From positions 1 through 64,000 of the forward strand of contig JANQOF010000064.1 of the NCBI GenBank assembly GCA_028279215.1: DNA of 64,000 nt, written 5' to 3'. A program made the translations under genes and the position numbers. Below, one piece after another: positions 53,354 through 62,981 of this stretch (its first letter is position 1; every line of letters begins with the position of its first letter). Origin of the DNA: Pirellulales bacterium. GTDB taxonomy: Bacteria > Planctomycetota > Planctomycetia > Pirellulales > Lacipirellulaceae. The notes under the pieces are model-generated. The model was given only the letters and a program-made list of their open reading frames with translations, was not told the origin of the DNA and searched no databases.

Positions 53354-54766
53354 TTATGCGTCTGGGCGAGTCATGCTGTCGTAGTCCATCAACTCCTCCA
53401 GGCGCTCGGCCTCCATGAGTTCCAACTCGTGCACCAGCTCCTTGATGGTCTTAAATTCTCGATGCGCCTGCTTGGCCAGTTCGGCGCAGCGCTCGTAGCC
53501 AACCTCCGGCGCCAGGGCGGTAATCGTCATTAGCGAGGCGTCCAACAACTCGGCGCACCGTGCTTCGTTGACTTGCAGGCCCTTGAGCAACTTGTCGACG
53601 AACACGTTCGACGCATTCGTGAGCAGGGTCACCGACTCGAGGAACGCGTCGATCATCACTGGCATCGCAACGTTCAGCTCAAAGATCGATCCGACGCCGC
53701 CCATACCCGCCATGGTGACGGTCGCGTCGTTGCCGACCACCCGGCAGCAAACCTGCATCACGCTCTCACAGATCACCGGATTCACCTTCCCCGGCATGAT
53801 CGAGCTACCCGGCTGAATCGCAGGCAGGATCAACTCGCCGATGCCACAACGTGGGCCACTTCCAAGGTGACGGATGTCGTTGGCGATTTTGGAAAGCGCG
53901 ATGGCGACTGCCTTGAGTTCACCGTGTGCCTCGACAAAGGAGTCTTTCGAAGCTTGCGCCTCGCAGTGATCGTCTGCCTCGGTAAACTCCGCCCCCAGAG
54001 TATTCGATAGCGATTTGCACACTCGCCCTGCAAATTCGGGGTGGGCGTTTATGCCAGTGCCAACAGCAGTACCTCCTATCGGCATGTTTTGGAGTATTCG
54101 GGCTTTGGATCTGCATGCTCTCGTCTTGCTATATTCGCTTTGTGCAGCGTAGCCGGCGAATACCTGGCCCACGCGAATGGGTGTCGCGTCCATCAAGTGC
54201 GTCCGGCCAATTTTGATAATGCTGTCCCACTCACTCGCTTGCTTGGACAGCTTGGCAGACAAATGCGCGAGCGCTGGTTCCAATTGCTCAGCGATAACGG
54301 TAGCGGCGGCCACGCACATCGCCGTCGGAAACGTATCGTTACTCGACTGCCCCATGTTCACGTGGTCGTTGGGGTGAACTCCGCCTTCGGCTTTTGTCGT
54401 CGCTCCGAGGCCCATGTTCTTGTTGGCCAGCGAGGCGATCACCTCGTTGGCGTTCATGTTGGTGCTGGTGCCGCTGCCAGTTTGGTAGACGTCGACTGGG
54501 AATTGCTCGTCGTGCTTGCCGTCGGCCACTTCGTTAGCGGCAGCGATGATGGCGTCTGCCAGTGTAGCGTCGAGCTTGCCAAGCTCTTTGTTCGCTTGCG
54601 CGCAAGCCGCTTTCAAATGACCAAAGGCGTGGATCACAGCCGGTGGTAACGGACGATTGGCAATCGGGAAATTTTCGACTGCTCGCGCAGTGCTCGCGCC
54701 ATACAGGGCGTCGGCCGGCACCTGCATCTCACCCATCGTGTCGCGTTCGATTCTGTAGTTGGGCAT
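53354..54766 (-). CDS. fumC: Fumarate hydratase, class II
   Basis: 470 residues from ATG 54766; the open frame to 54895 is ignored. The signature GSSIMPGKVNP, SSNDTFPTA and a GTGTSTNMN-like GSGTSTNMNANEV are present. It interconverts fumarate and malate. Between GYAAQ and GGTAVGTG about 22 residues (SEYSKTRACRSKARILQNMP) replace the usual helix, with one extra residue, and are encoded by AT-rich DNA with AGA and ATA codons unlike the rest (54066-54140). Activity should be kept. Confidence 0.95.
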   Translation of the reverse strand: MPNYRIERDTMGEMQVPADALYGASTARAVENFPIANRPLPPAVIHAFGHLKAACAQANKELGKLDATLADAIIAAANEVADGKHDEQFPVDVYQTGSGTSTNMNANEVIASLANKNMGLGATTKAEGGVHPNDHVNMGQSSNDTFPTAMCVAAATVIAEQLEPALAHLSAKLSKQASEWDSIIKIGRTHLMDATPIRVGQVFAGYAAQSEYSKTRACRSKARILQNMPIGGTAVGTGINAHPEFAGRVCKSLSNTLGAEFTEADDHCEAQASKDSFVEAHGELKAVAIALSKIANDIRHLGSGPRCGIGELILPAIQPGSSIMPGKVNPVICESVMQVCCRVVGNDATVTMAGMGGVGSIFELNVAMPVMIDAFLESVTLLTNASNVFVDKLLKGLQVNEARCAELLDASLMTITALAPEVGYERCAELAKQAHREFKTIKELVHELELMEAERLEELMDYDSMTRPDA

Positions 54767-54895
54767 CGCTTTGATCTCGCTATGTGGTGTGCTAACTTCT
54801 CCTCCGCGCATGCTAGCACACACCGGGTAGCGCGCCGATGATAGGCATTTTGGCCAAGCGGCGAAATGGCGAATTCCGGGTCCGCGTTGCGGCAA

Positions 54896-55690
54896 CTATT
54901 GCGGACCGCCATGTCCCATTAGAGCGTCCACGGCGGCGCCGATGTCGGGCCGCCGCATGAGGGACTCGCCGACGAGAATCGCATCGACTCCGGCGTCTGC
55001 CAGCATCGCCACGTGGTCGTGGGTCTTGATGCCGCTCTCGCCCACAAGCAGTTTGTCAGCTGGTACTTCCTTGCGCACCTCGACGGTATGCCTTAGGTCG
55101 ACTTCGAAGGTGTGCAGATTGCGATTGTTCACGCCGATCAGTTTTGCATCAGCTGCCAGCACTGCTTCCAGGTTGGCCGGATCGTACAATTCGACCAGCG
55201 GCGTGAGGTTCAGTTCGCATGCCGCCGCATGCAGTTCGGCCAGTTGCTTGGCGTCGAGACATTCGGCGATCAGGAGCACCGCATCGGCGCCGGCGACTCG
55301 TGCTTCGACCAGTTGGTATTCGTCGAGGATGAAATCCTTCCGCAACACCGGTATGCCAACCACATGGCGAATGCGCGACAAGTAGTCCAGATGCCCTTGA
55401 AAGTAATGCTCGTCAGTCAGCACGCTGATACAGGAAGCGCCGTGAGCTTCGTAGGTTGTCGCGATGGCCAAGGGATCGAAGTCGTCGCGAATCAGTCCTG
55501 CCGAGGGACTCGCCTTCTTCACTTCGGCAATCAGCTTGATGGGACCATCGGCGGCAAGCGCCGCGAAAAAGTCGCGCGTTGGCGGTGCATCGCTCAACTG
55601 CAATTGGAGTTCGCTCGCGGGCACGCGGCGTTTCGCGGCTGCGATCTCATCTCGCTTGGTCGCGACAATCCTGTCGAGAATGGTGAACAT
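54896..55690 (-). CDS. trpC: Indole-3-glycerol phosphate synthase
   Basis: 264 residues from ATG 55690, inside a much longer open frame that shadows uppP. The (beta/alpha)8 motifs are visible: AEVKKASPSAGLI, LTDEHYFQG, VLRKDFILDEYQ, ADAVLLIAE, LIGVNNRNLHTFEVD, VGESGIKT, ILVGESLMR. It closes the indole ring in tryptophan synthesis. No other trp gene is near, so the pathway is scattered here. It follows uppP by 35 bases on the same strand. Confidence 0.96.
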   Translation of the reverse strand: MFTILDRIVATKRDEIAAAKRRVPASELQLQLSDAPPTRDFFAALAADGPIKLIAEVKKASPSAGLIRDDFDPLAIATTYEAHGASCISVLTDEHYFQGHLDYLSRIRHVVGIPVLRKDFILDEYQLVEARVAGADAVLLIAECLDAKQLAELHAAACELNLTPLVELYDPANLEAVLAADAKLIGVNNRNLHTFEVDLRHTVEVRKEVPADKLLVGESGIKTHDHVAMLADAGVDAILVGESLMRRPDIGAAVDALMGHGGPQ

Positions 55691-55725
55691 AAGCAAAGTA
55701 CATGGAAGAAGACAACGGCGTGCGG

Positions 55726-56550
55726 CTAACTCGTAGCCGAGCCTGTCGCGAACATGCCCCAAAGCTGCCAACCTACGACAATTATACCGAGCGGCACCAG
55801 GTACCACGCAAAGACTGACAGCCGCCCGTGGCGGACAACGTGGATCAGCACCACTAGCGACGCCCAACCAACGACGAACGACACCATGAAGCCAACCATT
55901 AGCACTAATGGCTGTGTGCTGGTGCCTGTATCGAGCATGTCGAGCGCTTCGAGTGCCCCCGCGCCGGCGATGGCAGGAATCGCCAACAGGAATGCGAACG
56001 TGGCGGCTGCCTCGCGGCGGAGTCCACAGACGATGCCGGCGGCAATCGTCGACCCGCTGCGAGAAATTCCTGGCAGAATCGCAAATGCCTGGGCGACTCC
56101 AATCGCAAGCACTTTGGCGAGCGAAAGCTGGGGATAGTCGCTGTCGCCTTCGCGGTAACGCGATGCGTAGACGAGCACCGCCGCTGTGACCGGGAACATG
56201 CAACCGGCCAGCAACACATTGTCGAGGATCGTGCTGCTCACCGAGTCGTTGAGCACCTTCTTGATGAAGATGCCCACGATTGCCGCCGGAATCGTGCCGG
56301 CGATCACGTACCCCGCCACGTTCCACTGGCGAGTGAGCATGCGAACGATCTCGCGGCGGTAGTACACCAGCACGGCCAGCAGCGTACCGAGATGGAGCAC
56401 GATGTTCACTTCCACCAGGTCTTCGGTGGGTGGGCGGCCAAGCGACTCGAGCACCGCATTGGCGACCACCAAATGACCCGACGAGCTGACCGGCAGAAAC
56501 TCGGTAAGCCCCTGCACGATTGCCAGAATGATGATTTCGGTAAGGCCCAT
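55726..56550 (-). CDS. uppP: Undecaprenyl-diphosphatase
   Basis: 274 residues from ATG 56550. The BacA/UppP motifs are clear: LTEFLPVSSSGHLVV (E and SSSGH) and LPGISRSGSTIAAG (PGxSRSGxT), with eight hydrophobic helices. It recycles the lipid carrier for peptidoglycan and exopolysaccharide synthesis and gives bacitracin tolerance. It diverges from the MBL-fold gene, with 97 bases between, and leads into trpC. Confidence 0.96.
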   Translation of the reverse strand: MGLTEIIILAIVQGLTEFLPVSSSGHLVVANAVLESLGRPPTEDLVEVNIVLHLGTLLAVLVYYRREIVRMLTRQWNVAGYVIAGTIPAAIVGIFIKKVLNDSVSSTILDNVLLAGCMFPVTAAVLVYASRYREGDSDYPQLSLAKVLAIGVAQAFAILPGISRSGSTIAAGIVCGLRREAAATFAFLLAIPAIAGAGALEALDMLDTGTSTQPLVLMVGFMVSFVVGWASLVVLIHVVRHGRLSVFAWYLVPLGIIVVGWQLWGMFATGSATS

Positions 56551-56647
56551 GGGTGACTGGCAGGTGGCAAGTGGCGAGTAGCGGGTGAGCCGCTGTGGTA
56601 ACATACCATGCGAGTCGATTCCTGGGCATAGTGGGCAACGGGTTGCA

Positions 56648-57616
56648 ATGTTTCACTGCGACGGTGGGCTTTGGATTACGCAGGCCAAGTTGGGCGTCGA
56701 CGTGCGAAGAAGGCTGGCGCGAGGTTTTGTGTCGCACGCCCACGCCGATCACATGGCCCGGCACGAAATGGCTTACGCGACGCCCGCCACCGGGGCGCTC
56801 TACCGGCACCGATTGGGGTCGCGGCTGCGAGTGGTCGAAATGCCATTCGGCAGGCAGGTGGAGTTGGGTGGAATCGCGCTGACGACTCACCCGGCCGGTC
56901 ATTGTCTCGGCTCGGCCATGTTACTGGCCGACGACGGAGATGAAACGCTGCTGTACACCGGCGACTTCAAACTGGCCGAGTCGCTCACCGCCGAGCGGGC
57001 CGAGCTACCGGCCGCAGACGTGTTGGTGATGGAAACGACCTTTGGCTCACCAAGTTACCGATTGCCGCCTCGGAGCGAAGTGATTGAGCAGTTGCTCGAG
57101 ACCGTCGATCGAGCGCTCAAAGAGGGCAAGACCCCCGTCGTACATGCGTACGCGCTTGGCAAGTCGCAGGAAGTTACCGCCATACTCGCGCGGGCTGGTT
57201 ACCCAGTGTTGCAGCACGCGACGATCGCCGAAGTGAGCAACGTTTACGAGCAGTGCGGCGTCGACCTGGGCGACTGGGCGCCACATGCCGGCGGCACCCT
57301 CGACGGCCACGTCGTCATAACACTACCGAAAGCGATCAGCGGTTTTCGGCTCGCCAATTTGGGCGACGTGTTATCGATCGCCGTGACCGGCTGGGCGGCC
57401 GATAGGTCGGCGAAGTACCGGCTGGGCGTCGATGTGGCGCTACCGCTATCCGATCACGCCGACTTCGACGAATTGCTGGAAGCCGCACGAAGGGTCGCGC
57501 CCCGCAAGATCTACACCACCCACGGCCCCGCCGGCTTCGACCAACAGCTTCGCGAAGCAGGCTTCGACGCCGAACCGTTGGTCCGTGAGCGCCAGCGCCG
57601 GCTGTTTCCAAGTTAA
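56648..57616 (+). CDS. MBL-fold (ligase-associated exonuclease-like) protein
   Basis: 322 residues from ATG 56648; GTG 56585 would add 21. Metal motifs: SHAHADH, HPAGHCLGSA, TGDF, and a late His in LSDHADFDEL. The layout matches mRNA 3'-end-processing/ligase-associated DNA exonuclease-type beta-CASP proteins, without the adjacent ligase gene. It probably cleaves nucleic acid. Its last Arg-rich segment (VRERQRRLFPS) is a small extension. Confidence 0.85.
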   Translation: MFHCDGGLWITQAKLGVDVRRRLARGFVSHAHADHMARHEMAYATPATGALYRHRLGSRLRVVEMPFGRQVELGGIALTTHPAGHCLGSAMLLADDGDETLLYTGDFKLAESLTAERAELPAADVLVMETTFGSPSYRLPPRSEVIEQLLETVDRALKEGKTPVVHAYALGKSQEVTAILARAGYPVLQHATIAEVSNVYEQCGVDLGDWAPHAGGTLDGHVVITLPKAISGFRLANLGDVLSIAVTGWAADRSAKYRLGVDVALPLSDHADFDELLEAARRVAPRKIYTTHGPAGFDQQLREAGFDAEPLVRERQRRLFPS

Positions 57617-57845
57617 CCCACCAATTGAATCTGCGCAAAGTTTGTGGGCCACTAGCGCGCTTGCAGACGTCGAGGGTTGGATTGTAGCGAAGGTGCCGTT
57701 CGCTACAACGGCCGGGTAGTTGCATCGTATCACTTTTGCTGGTTCGAACGCGAAATGCTAGCCGACTCCTACCAATACGGACTGTTCGCGCTGTTGCCTA
57801 CGGACGTCCGGCTGGCGACCGACGATCCACTCCTATGCCAATTGA
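57617..57845. other. Intergenic region
   Basis: About 230 bases before the exopolysaccharide pair. Nothing recognisable except presumed promoter sequence of the next operon; no clear -35/-10 pair was found. Confidence 0.3.
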
Positions 57846-59195
57846 ATGCGCATGCTCGAACCACGGCGAACACTCCGGAGCCGGGCACTCATACTATGCA
57901 CGTTGGCGTTAGTGAACGGCTGCAACCATTTGGGCGACTGCCAACACGCCGCGGAGCATGTCCATCCTAGTGAGCCCGAAGCGATGGACGTGAAGTTCGT
58001 CGCACAAGCGCAATACTTGGGTCAGCGGGCATCCATATCCCGCCTTCCGTCACTGCAAGGGCACGCCCAGTCGGTTCCGGTCCTGGAACTGCTGCCTCCG
58101 ATTCCTGGCCAGAGATTGTCGGACCCGCCGCTGCGAGTTCCTAGGTGCGACGGGCCAAGTCCTTCGACCGACGTCGAACCGACCCCGCCCGAGCCGCGTC
58201 GCGTCTTTGCGGTTGAAGAGTTTGACGACGACGCCGAGTTGGCCGCGAGCACCTCGCCCGATGACGTGCTCGCGTTCTTCCCCGCCGAAGCGGAACTGAG
58301 CGAGCAACTCAAGTCGCGCGTTCAAGGGACGTTTACACTCGCTCGCCACGGAGCGCTGCACGCGGCCCGAGGGCGTTTCGAACAGTTGTTGCACGAGTTG
58401 GCGCAGGGAAAGGACGCCAGCCACATGACCGGTCGGCATGTGCGTTCGCTAGCCGCAGGTTTGCGGGCGCTCGACGAAGCAGACGACTTCGTGGCCGCAG
58501 GTAGCGACCGTGAGATCAGCTCTCGCTCGCTCGCAGCAGGTCACCAAACACCTATGCTGCACGAGACCGAACATAAGTGGACGTTGCCACACGAAGCCAT
58601 CGCCATGTATCACCTCTACGCACAGCAGAAGCTGGCCGCCGCCGTCCAGGGCGAGCAAGCGGGTTCGATGATGCTGTTTGGGCTGGGCAAGATCTACGCG
58701 CAGTTGGCTGAGCGCGATGAGTTGCAGCAAGCGAAGCGTAAGAGCTTAACCATGTACCGCAGTGCATTGGGCGCGCACGGTGGGAATCACCTGGCAGCCA
58801 ACGAAGCGGGTGTGCTACTAGCTCGGGGCGGGCGTTACGCTCTGGCCGGACAGCTGCTTGAGCAAGCCGCACGAAATGGTGGGCCGAGCACCACGCATCG
58901 AAATCTGGCTTACGTACACTCCAAGTTGGGCAACATACAACTGGCACAACAGCACGAATCCGTGGCCCAAACATTGGCGCAACGCGAGAGATCGAGCGGG
59001 CAGATGTCGGCCGAGCGGGGCATCGCCTGGGTATCGCCTGAACAGTTTGCCCGCCGCACCCAGGCCCCGCCAGCGGCGTTGGCCAGTCGCCCCGCACCTA
59101 CAGCAGCAAGCGTCCAGCAGGTCGCACCACCGCCGATTCCGAAACAAGCAACCGAGCCAACCCAACCGCCGCAGCCGCGGAAGTTGTGGTGGTAA
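57846..59195 (+). CDS. Lipoprotein with helical (TPR-like) repeats, exopolysaccharide locus
   Basis: 449 residues. Signal ends in lipobox VNGC near residue 25. A Pro-rich linker is followed by a helical region from about 155-385 (EAELSEQLKSRVQGTFTLARHGALHAARGRFEQLL, AKRKSLTMYRSALGAHGGNHLAANEAGVLLARGGRYALAGQLLEQAARNGG), with TPR-like pairs, then a Pro/Ala/Gln-rich tail. The next gene, 29 bases later, encodes a Wza-like export protein, so the lipoprotein probably helps assemble or localise the polysaccharide channel. Confidence 0.8.
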   Translation: MRMLEPRRTLRSRALILCTLALVNGCNHLGDCQHAAEHVHPSEPEAMDVKFVAQAQYLGQRASISRLPSLQGHAQSVPVLELLPPIPGQRLSDPPLRVPRCDGPSPSTDVEPTPPEPRRVFAVEEFDDDAELAASTSPDDVLAFFPAEAELSEQLKSRVQGTFTLARHGALHAARGRFEQLLHELAQGKDASHMTGRHVRSLAAGLRALDEADDFVAAGSDREISSRSLAAGHQTPMLHETEHKWTLPHEAIAMYHLYAQQKLAAAVQGEQAGSMMLFGLGKIYAQLAERDELQQAKRKSLTMYRSALGAHGGNHLAANEAGVLLARGGRYALAGQLLEQAARNGGPSTTHRNLAYVHSKLGNIQLAQQHESVAQTLAQRERSSGQMSAERGIAWVSPEQFARRTQAPPAALASRPAPTAASVQQVAPPPIPKQATEPTQPPQPRKLWW

Positions 59196-59223
59196 GCCGG
59201 ACCTACCGAAGTGAATCGCACAC

Positions 59224-60528
59224 ATGAGATATTGTAAGTCCCAAGCTCGACTTTCGGCGGCGCTGACCACAGTGGTCGTCGTCGGCGCTGCCCTCTTAGC
59301 TGCGTTCCTGGAACTGGCGGAGCCGAAAGCAATAAGGAGCACCCTAAGCGACTCACCAACGGCAGCCAACCCAATCGCGCCGGTCGTAAGCTCCGATATC
59401 CAGCTTTGCCAAGCGTTGGGACCAGCCGCCCCCTACCCGATTTGGTCGGTGGATAGCGCCGCCGGTCGAGGCTGCGGCGAGGTCGGGTGGGATTCGCGCG
59501 GATGCGGAAATTGGCAATCCTATGCCCAAGGCGAGTACGTCGGACACGCCCGGTTGCCGCACGTGCCCGAGTATCGCTTGCGAGTTGGCGACCGGCTTGC
59601 CATGTACTATCTGCGGACTCGCGAGGTGCTAAGACACCCATACGAGCTGCAAGTGGGCGATGTGATTTATGTCGAGTCGCTCACCGCTGGCGGCGGTGGT
59701 CCCACGGCGGCCAACCCGAACGACGCAATCACGTCGAGCGACGCCCTCAGCCGACAGGTAATCATTCAACCCGACGGCACAATCACCGTTCCGCTGTTGG
59801 GCCAGGTTCGAGCTGCTGGACTGTCGATTCCCGCACTTCGGGAACACCTTGAGACGAGCTATCGCAAGTACTATCGAGTGCCGGCGATCACCGTAACGGC
59901 CCTGGAAGTCGACACACGTTTGCGAGACCTGCTCGACACGGTCGACGCTCGCGGCGCCATCGCCGGCGGCCAGCAAATCCAAGTCAACATCACGCCCGCC
60001 GGGCGGATTAACCTGCCTGGAATTGGCAGCGTCTACATTCAGGGGCTCACCGTGGCGGAAGCCAAAATGGAAATCGACTCGCGCTACGCCGCCACGATTC
60101 CGGGTGTGCGCGTGACACCCGACCTATTGGAGCGGGCTCAGCGATTCGTTTACGTGCTCGGCGAAGTGGAGACCCCCGGCCAGTTCGAACTCACCGGCCC
60201 GACCACGGTGATGCAAGCCATCGCGCTCGCCGGCGGCTGGCAGGTGGGCGCCAACTTGCGGCAGGTGGTTGTGTTCCGCCGTGGCGACGATTGGCGACTG
60301 CTTGCTACCATGGTCGACGTACGCGGCGCGCTCTATGCGCGGCGTCCCGTTCCCGCCGACGAGATCTGGTTGAACGACTCCGACATTGTGCTAATTCCCA
60401 AGAACCCGATCCAAATGGCCGACGAAGTCGTCGAGCAAGTCTTTACCCGCGGCCTCTATTCGGCGGTTCCGCTCGAGGTCATTTGGGGGCAAGGCTTCGC
60501 GACCGTCACCTCGATCCTCGCCCAGTAG
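59224..60528 (+). CDS. Polysaccharide export protein (Wza-like, SLBB)
   Basis: 434 residues. A hydrophobic signal-like segment (LSAALTTVVVVGAALLAAF) is followed by a spacer and the Poly_export domain (YELQVGDVIYVESL, IIQPDGTITVPLLGQVRAAGLSIPALREHLE), then SLBB domains (GRINLPGIGSVYIQGLTVAEAKMEI, FVYVLGEVETPGQFELTGPTTVMQAIALAGGW). Such proteins form the outer-membrane channel for exopolysaccharide. No lipobox is seen, so anchoring may use the helix. It converges with cutA, 12 bases apart. Confidence 0.9.
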   Translation: MRYCKSQARLSAALTTVVVVGAALLAAFLELAEPKAIRSTLSDSPTAANPIAPVVSSDIQLCQALGPAAPYPIWSVDSAAGRGCGEVGWDSRGCGNWQSYAQGEYVGHARLPHVPEYRLRVGDRLAMYYLRTREVLRHPYELQVGDVIYVESLTAGGGGPTAANPNDAITSSDALSRQVIIQPDGTITVPLLGQVRAAGLSIPALREHLETSYRKYYRVPAITVTALEVDTRLRDLLDTVDARGAIAGGQQIQVNITPAGRINLPGIGSVYIQGLTVAEAKMEIDSRYAATIPGVRVTPDLLERAQRFVYVLGEVETPGQFELTGPTTVMQAIALAGGWQVGANLRQVVVFRRGDDWRLLATMVDVRGALYARRPVPADEIWLNDSDIVLIPKNPIQMADEVVEQVFTRGLYSAVPLEVIWGQGFATVTSILAQ

Positions 60529-60540
60529 GTCGTCGGAAGC

Positions 60541-60864
60541 CTACTCCGGCTGCGTCGCCTTGCGTAGCCAGTCGAGGTACGACGCACTGCCGTCGACAAT
60601 CGGCACAACGATCAATTCCGGCACATCGTAAGGATGCAGTTGGGCGATTGCCTCCTTCACGGTCGTAACGTTGCCCACCAAGGTCTTCATCTGCAGCAGA
60701 ACCTCGTCGGTGAACTCAACGGTTCCCTCCCAGCGGTAGATGCTCTTCATCGGACCTGATATCTGGGCGCAGGCAACCAAGCGACGGTCGACCAAGTCGG
60801 CGGCAATCTGTTCAGCAACGGCGTGATCGCCCGACGTGGTGCTTACGACAACGAATTCGTGCAT
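60541..60864 (-). CDS. cutA: CutA divalent-ion tolerance protein
   Basis: 107 residues from ATG 60864; the longer frame to 61011 is not needed. CutA motifs are clear: VVSTTSGDHAVAEQIAADLVDRRLVACAQI, IYRWEGTVEFTDEVLLQMKT, LHPYDVPELIVVPI. Trimeric PII-like fold; the role in metal tolerance or signalling is unsettled. It sits between the Wza-like gene and the divergent GT4 gene. Confidence 0.93.
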   Translation of the reverse strand: MHEFVVVSTTSGDHAVAEQIAADLVDRRLVACAQISGPMKSIYRWEGTVEFTDEVLLQMKTLVGNVTTVKEAIAQLHPYDVPELIVVPIVDGSASYLDWLRKATQPE

Positions 60865-61050
60865 GGCACAAGAACCGACAACGAGGAAATGGATTAGGCA
60901 ACCGGTTGTTTCGATTGTACCGGATCGACCGCCATACAGCTTGGGCAGCTCACGGCTGCACACCGCACAGCGGCGACGATTTGACGCGAGCGGAGTAGGC
61001 TTGAGAACCACCGCTCCCGTTCCGCTTTTCGCCCGCGCTAGTGACGACGC

Positions 61051-62274
61051 ATGTCTGGCCCGCCACCAACGATCAACCTATTTCCGCAGCCTGGCGATCC
61101 GACGCCAATCCTCGCTGAGACTAGCGCGATAAACGAGACTCCGGTGTTGCTGCCGATTCGTCCAACCGTCCGTGTTCGGACGTTGCACGTGATCAACGGC
61201 GAGCACTTCTCTGGTGCCGAGCGAGTGCAGGATCTTTTGGCACTGCGACTGCCGGGCGAAGGCTTCCCCACCGATTTCGCGGCCCTCAAGCCGAATCGAT
61301 TCGGTGAGGTACGCCAGAGCACCTGCCGGCTCGAACCGATGAAAATGCGAGGTCGGCTCGACTTCCATGTAGTCGGCCAGATCAAGCAAATGGTGCAACG
61401 TCACCACTACCAAATCCTCCACGCTCACACGCCGCGATCCGCCCTTGTGACCGCAATCGTCGCACGGTCGATGGGGCTGCCGTGGATCTATCACGTTCAC
61501 AGCCCGGTGTCGCGCGACTCGACCCGGGTGTGGCAAGACCGTGTGAACGGATGGGTCGAGTGGTTCAGCGTGCGGTCGGCTACCCGGGTGATTGTGGTAT
61601 CACCATCGCTGTTGCCGTACATGAGAGCGCGTGGCGTCGATGCCAACCGGCTCGTGTGCGTCCCCAACGGCGTGCCGTCCAGCGATCACGCCCGTCGCAC
61701 GCGAGCGATCGGCAAGGAACTTCAGCTTGGCATGGTCGCCCTGTTTCGCTCTCGCAAGGGCACCGAAGTGCTGCTCGAAGCGATGGCCAACGCCATTTCG
61801 CGCGGAAACCACGTACGTTTGCGGCTCATTGGCGGATTCGAAACGCCCGAGTACGAACAACGAATCCGCGACGAGATCCTGCGACTTGATCTTCTGCAGC
61901 ATGTCGACCTGGTCGGATTCACTACGGAGGTGGACAGGGAGCTTGCACAGCTCGACGCGATGGTGCTTCCGAGCCTGCACGGCGAGGGTTTGCCGATGGT
62001 GCTCCTCGAAGCAATGGCCGCCGGCGTGCCAGTCATCGCCTCGCACGTCGAAGGCGCGAGCACAGCGATTGAGCACCGCGAGTCGGGGCTGTTGGTCGAA
62101 CCCGGCAGCGTCAGCCAGTTGGCCGATGCAATCGAAGAGTTCGCCACGCGCGAAATCGACCACGTCCAGTTGGCGAGTTATGCTCAACAGCGCCATGCCG
62201 AGCAATTCTCCGATGTGGCAATGGCCCGCGGCGTGGCCGCCGTTTATCGCGAGGTGCTCGAGGAGAGCTGTTAG
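61051..62274 (+). CDS. Family 4 glycosyltransferase
   Basis: 407 residues. N-terminal GT-B half: RTLHVINGEHFSGAERVQDLL with a glycine-rich loop, HAHTPRS. C-terminal half: LGMVALFRSRKGTEVLLEAM, LRLIGGFETPEYE and the sugar-nucleotide motif LPSLHGEGLPMVLLEAMAAGVPVIASHVEG. It transfers sugar from a nucleotide donor in polysaccharide synthesis. Together with the Wza-like pair it points to an exopolysaccharide locus that continues beyond what is visible. Confidence 0.92.
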   Translation: MSGPPPTINLFPQPGDPTPILAETSAINETPVLLPIRPTVRVRTLHVINGEHFSGAERVQDLLALRLPGEGFPTDFAALKPNRFGEVRQSTCRLEPMKMRGRLDFHVVGQIKQMVQRHHYQILHAHTPRSALVTAIVARSMGLPWIYHVHSPVSRDSTRVWQDRVNGWVEWFSVRSATRVIVVSPSLLPYMRARGVDANRLVCVPNGVPSSDHARRTRAIGKELQLGMVALFRSRKGTEVLLEAMANAISRGNHVRLRLIGGFETPEYEQRIRDEILRLDLLQHVDLVGFTTEVDRELAQLDAMVLPSLHGEGLPMVLLEAMAAGVPVIASHVEGASTAIEHRESGLLVEPGSVSQLADAIEEFATREIDHVQLASYAQQRHAEQFSDVAMARGVAAVYREVLEESC

Positions 62275-62646
62275 TCACGGGCACCAATGGGTTTTTTCCC
62301 ATATCTCCCAACAACGATTCATTGTGCAAAAACCTTACGTCGCGGGCGGATTGCACAAAACGAAGACAGGCAATGGTTTACAGCAAACCAGTTCGCCGTA
62401 AAGCGAGCTTCGTTTTTTCACGAGTGTGAAAAAACTAGCCAGTCACGACCATCTTTGGGAGCGGTCTCCGAGCCCGATCGTTGGACCTTTCGGTAATCGG
62501 TCTCAGAGGGACCCCAACAGTAGCTACTGCGATTCCCAAGTTGTCAAACACCCGCCGCTACATCGTACGGCAGTCCCATTAGATCAAACTGAGCGTCGCT
62601 TTCTACAACGAATTTTGGCCGGCCTGGCCTACAGGTGCCTGGCGTT
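62275..62646. other. Intergenic region with AT-rich hairpins
   Basis: Two hairpins: ATGGG/CCCAT with a T6 loop at about 62288-62303, just after the GT4 gene and probably part of its end, and a perfect GTTTTTTCAC/GTGAAAAAAC with a GAGT loop at 62412-62435. The second is T/A-rich on both strands. No ORF recognised. Confidence 0.45.
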
Positions 62647-62871
62647 TCACACTGACCGACCTACGCCGAAGGCGATACACATCGTACTACAGGGTCGTGG
62701 CGAAGCCATGCACTCTGGGTATGCTCCGCGTAAGACACCTACCCTGAAAGAGTTGCGTACCGTGTTCAACCCTTTCAGGGTAGATGTTCGCGATTCCGTT
62801 AACTCAACAAACTCCCACGACTCAGTAGCCGCCTCCCAAATTGTATCCAGCACTTCAGTTCTCGCAGCCAT
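62647..62871 (-). CDS. 74-residue hypothetical protein
   Basis: ATG 62871 follows AAGGAGG by 6 bases, an ideal ribosome site. The product (MAARTEVLDTIWEAATESWEFVELTESRTSTLKG, then VRNSFRVGVLRGAY and Cys-rich PECMASPRPCSTMC) has no known family and no membrane segment. Its gene contains an 11-base inverted repeat (62740-62750 with 62772-62782). It diverges from the partial gene at 62982. The ribosome site argues for a real small gene. Confidence 0.5.
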   Translation of the reverse strand: MAARTEVLDTIWEAATESWEFVELTESRTSTLKGLNTVRNSFRVGVLRGAYPECMASPRPCSTMCIAFGVGRSV

Positions 62872-62981
62872 CTCGCACCTCCTTGTTGAAGTGGCTCAGT
62901 CGCGTTGCAGGCGGGAATAAAGACGGCTACACTTAACGAACGTCGCTCAACCTATCTTCTGTCTTCTTCCGAGCGATTTCG

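Noticed and set aside
54896..56902. A 668-residue open frame covering trpC and upstream DNA
   Set aside because: Only the last 264 residues match indole-3-glycerol phosphate synthase; the rest shadows uppP in another frame.
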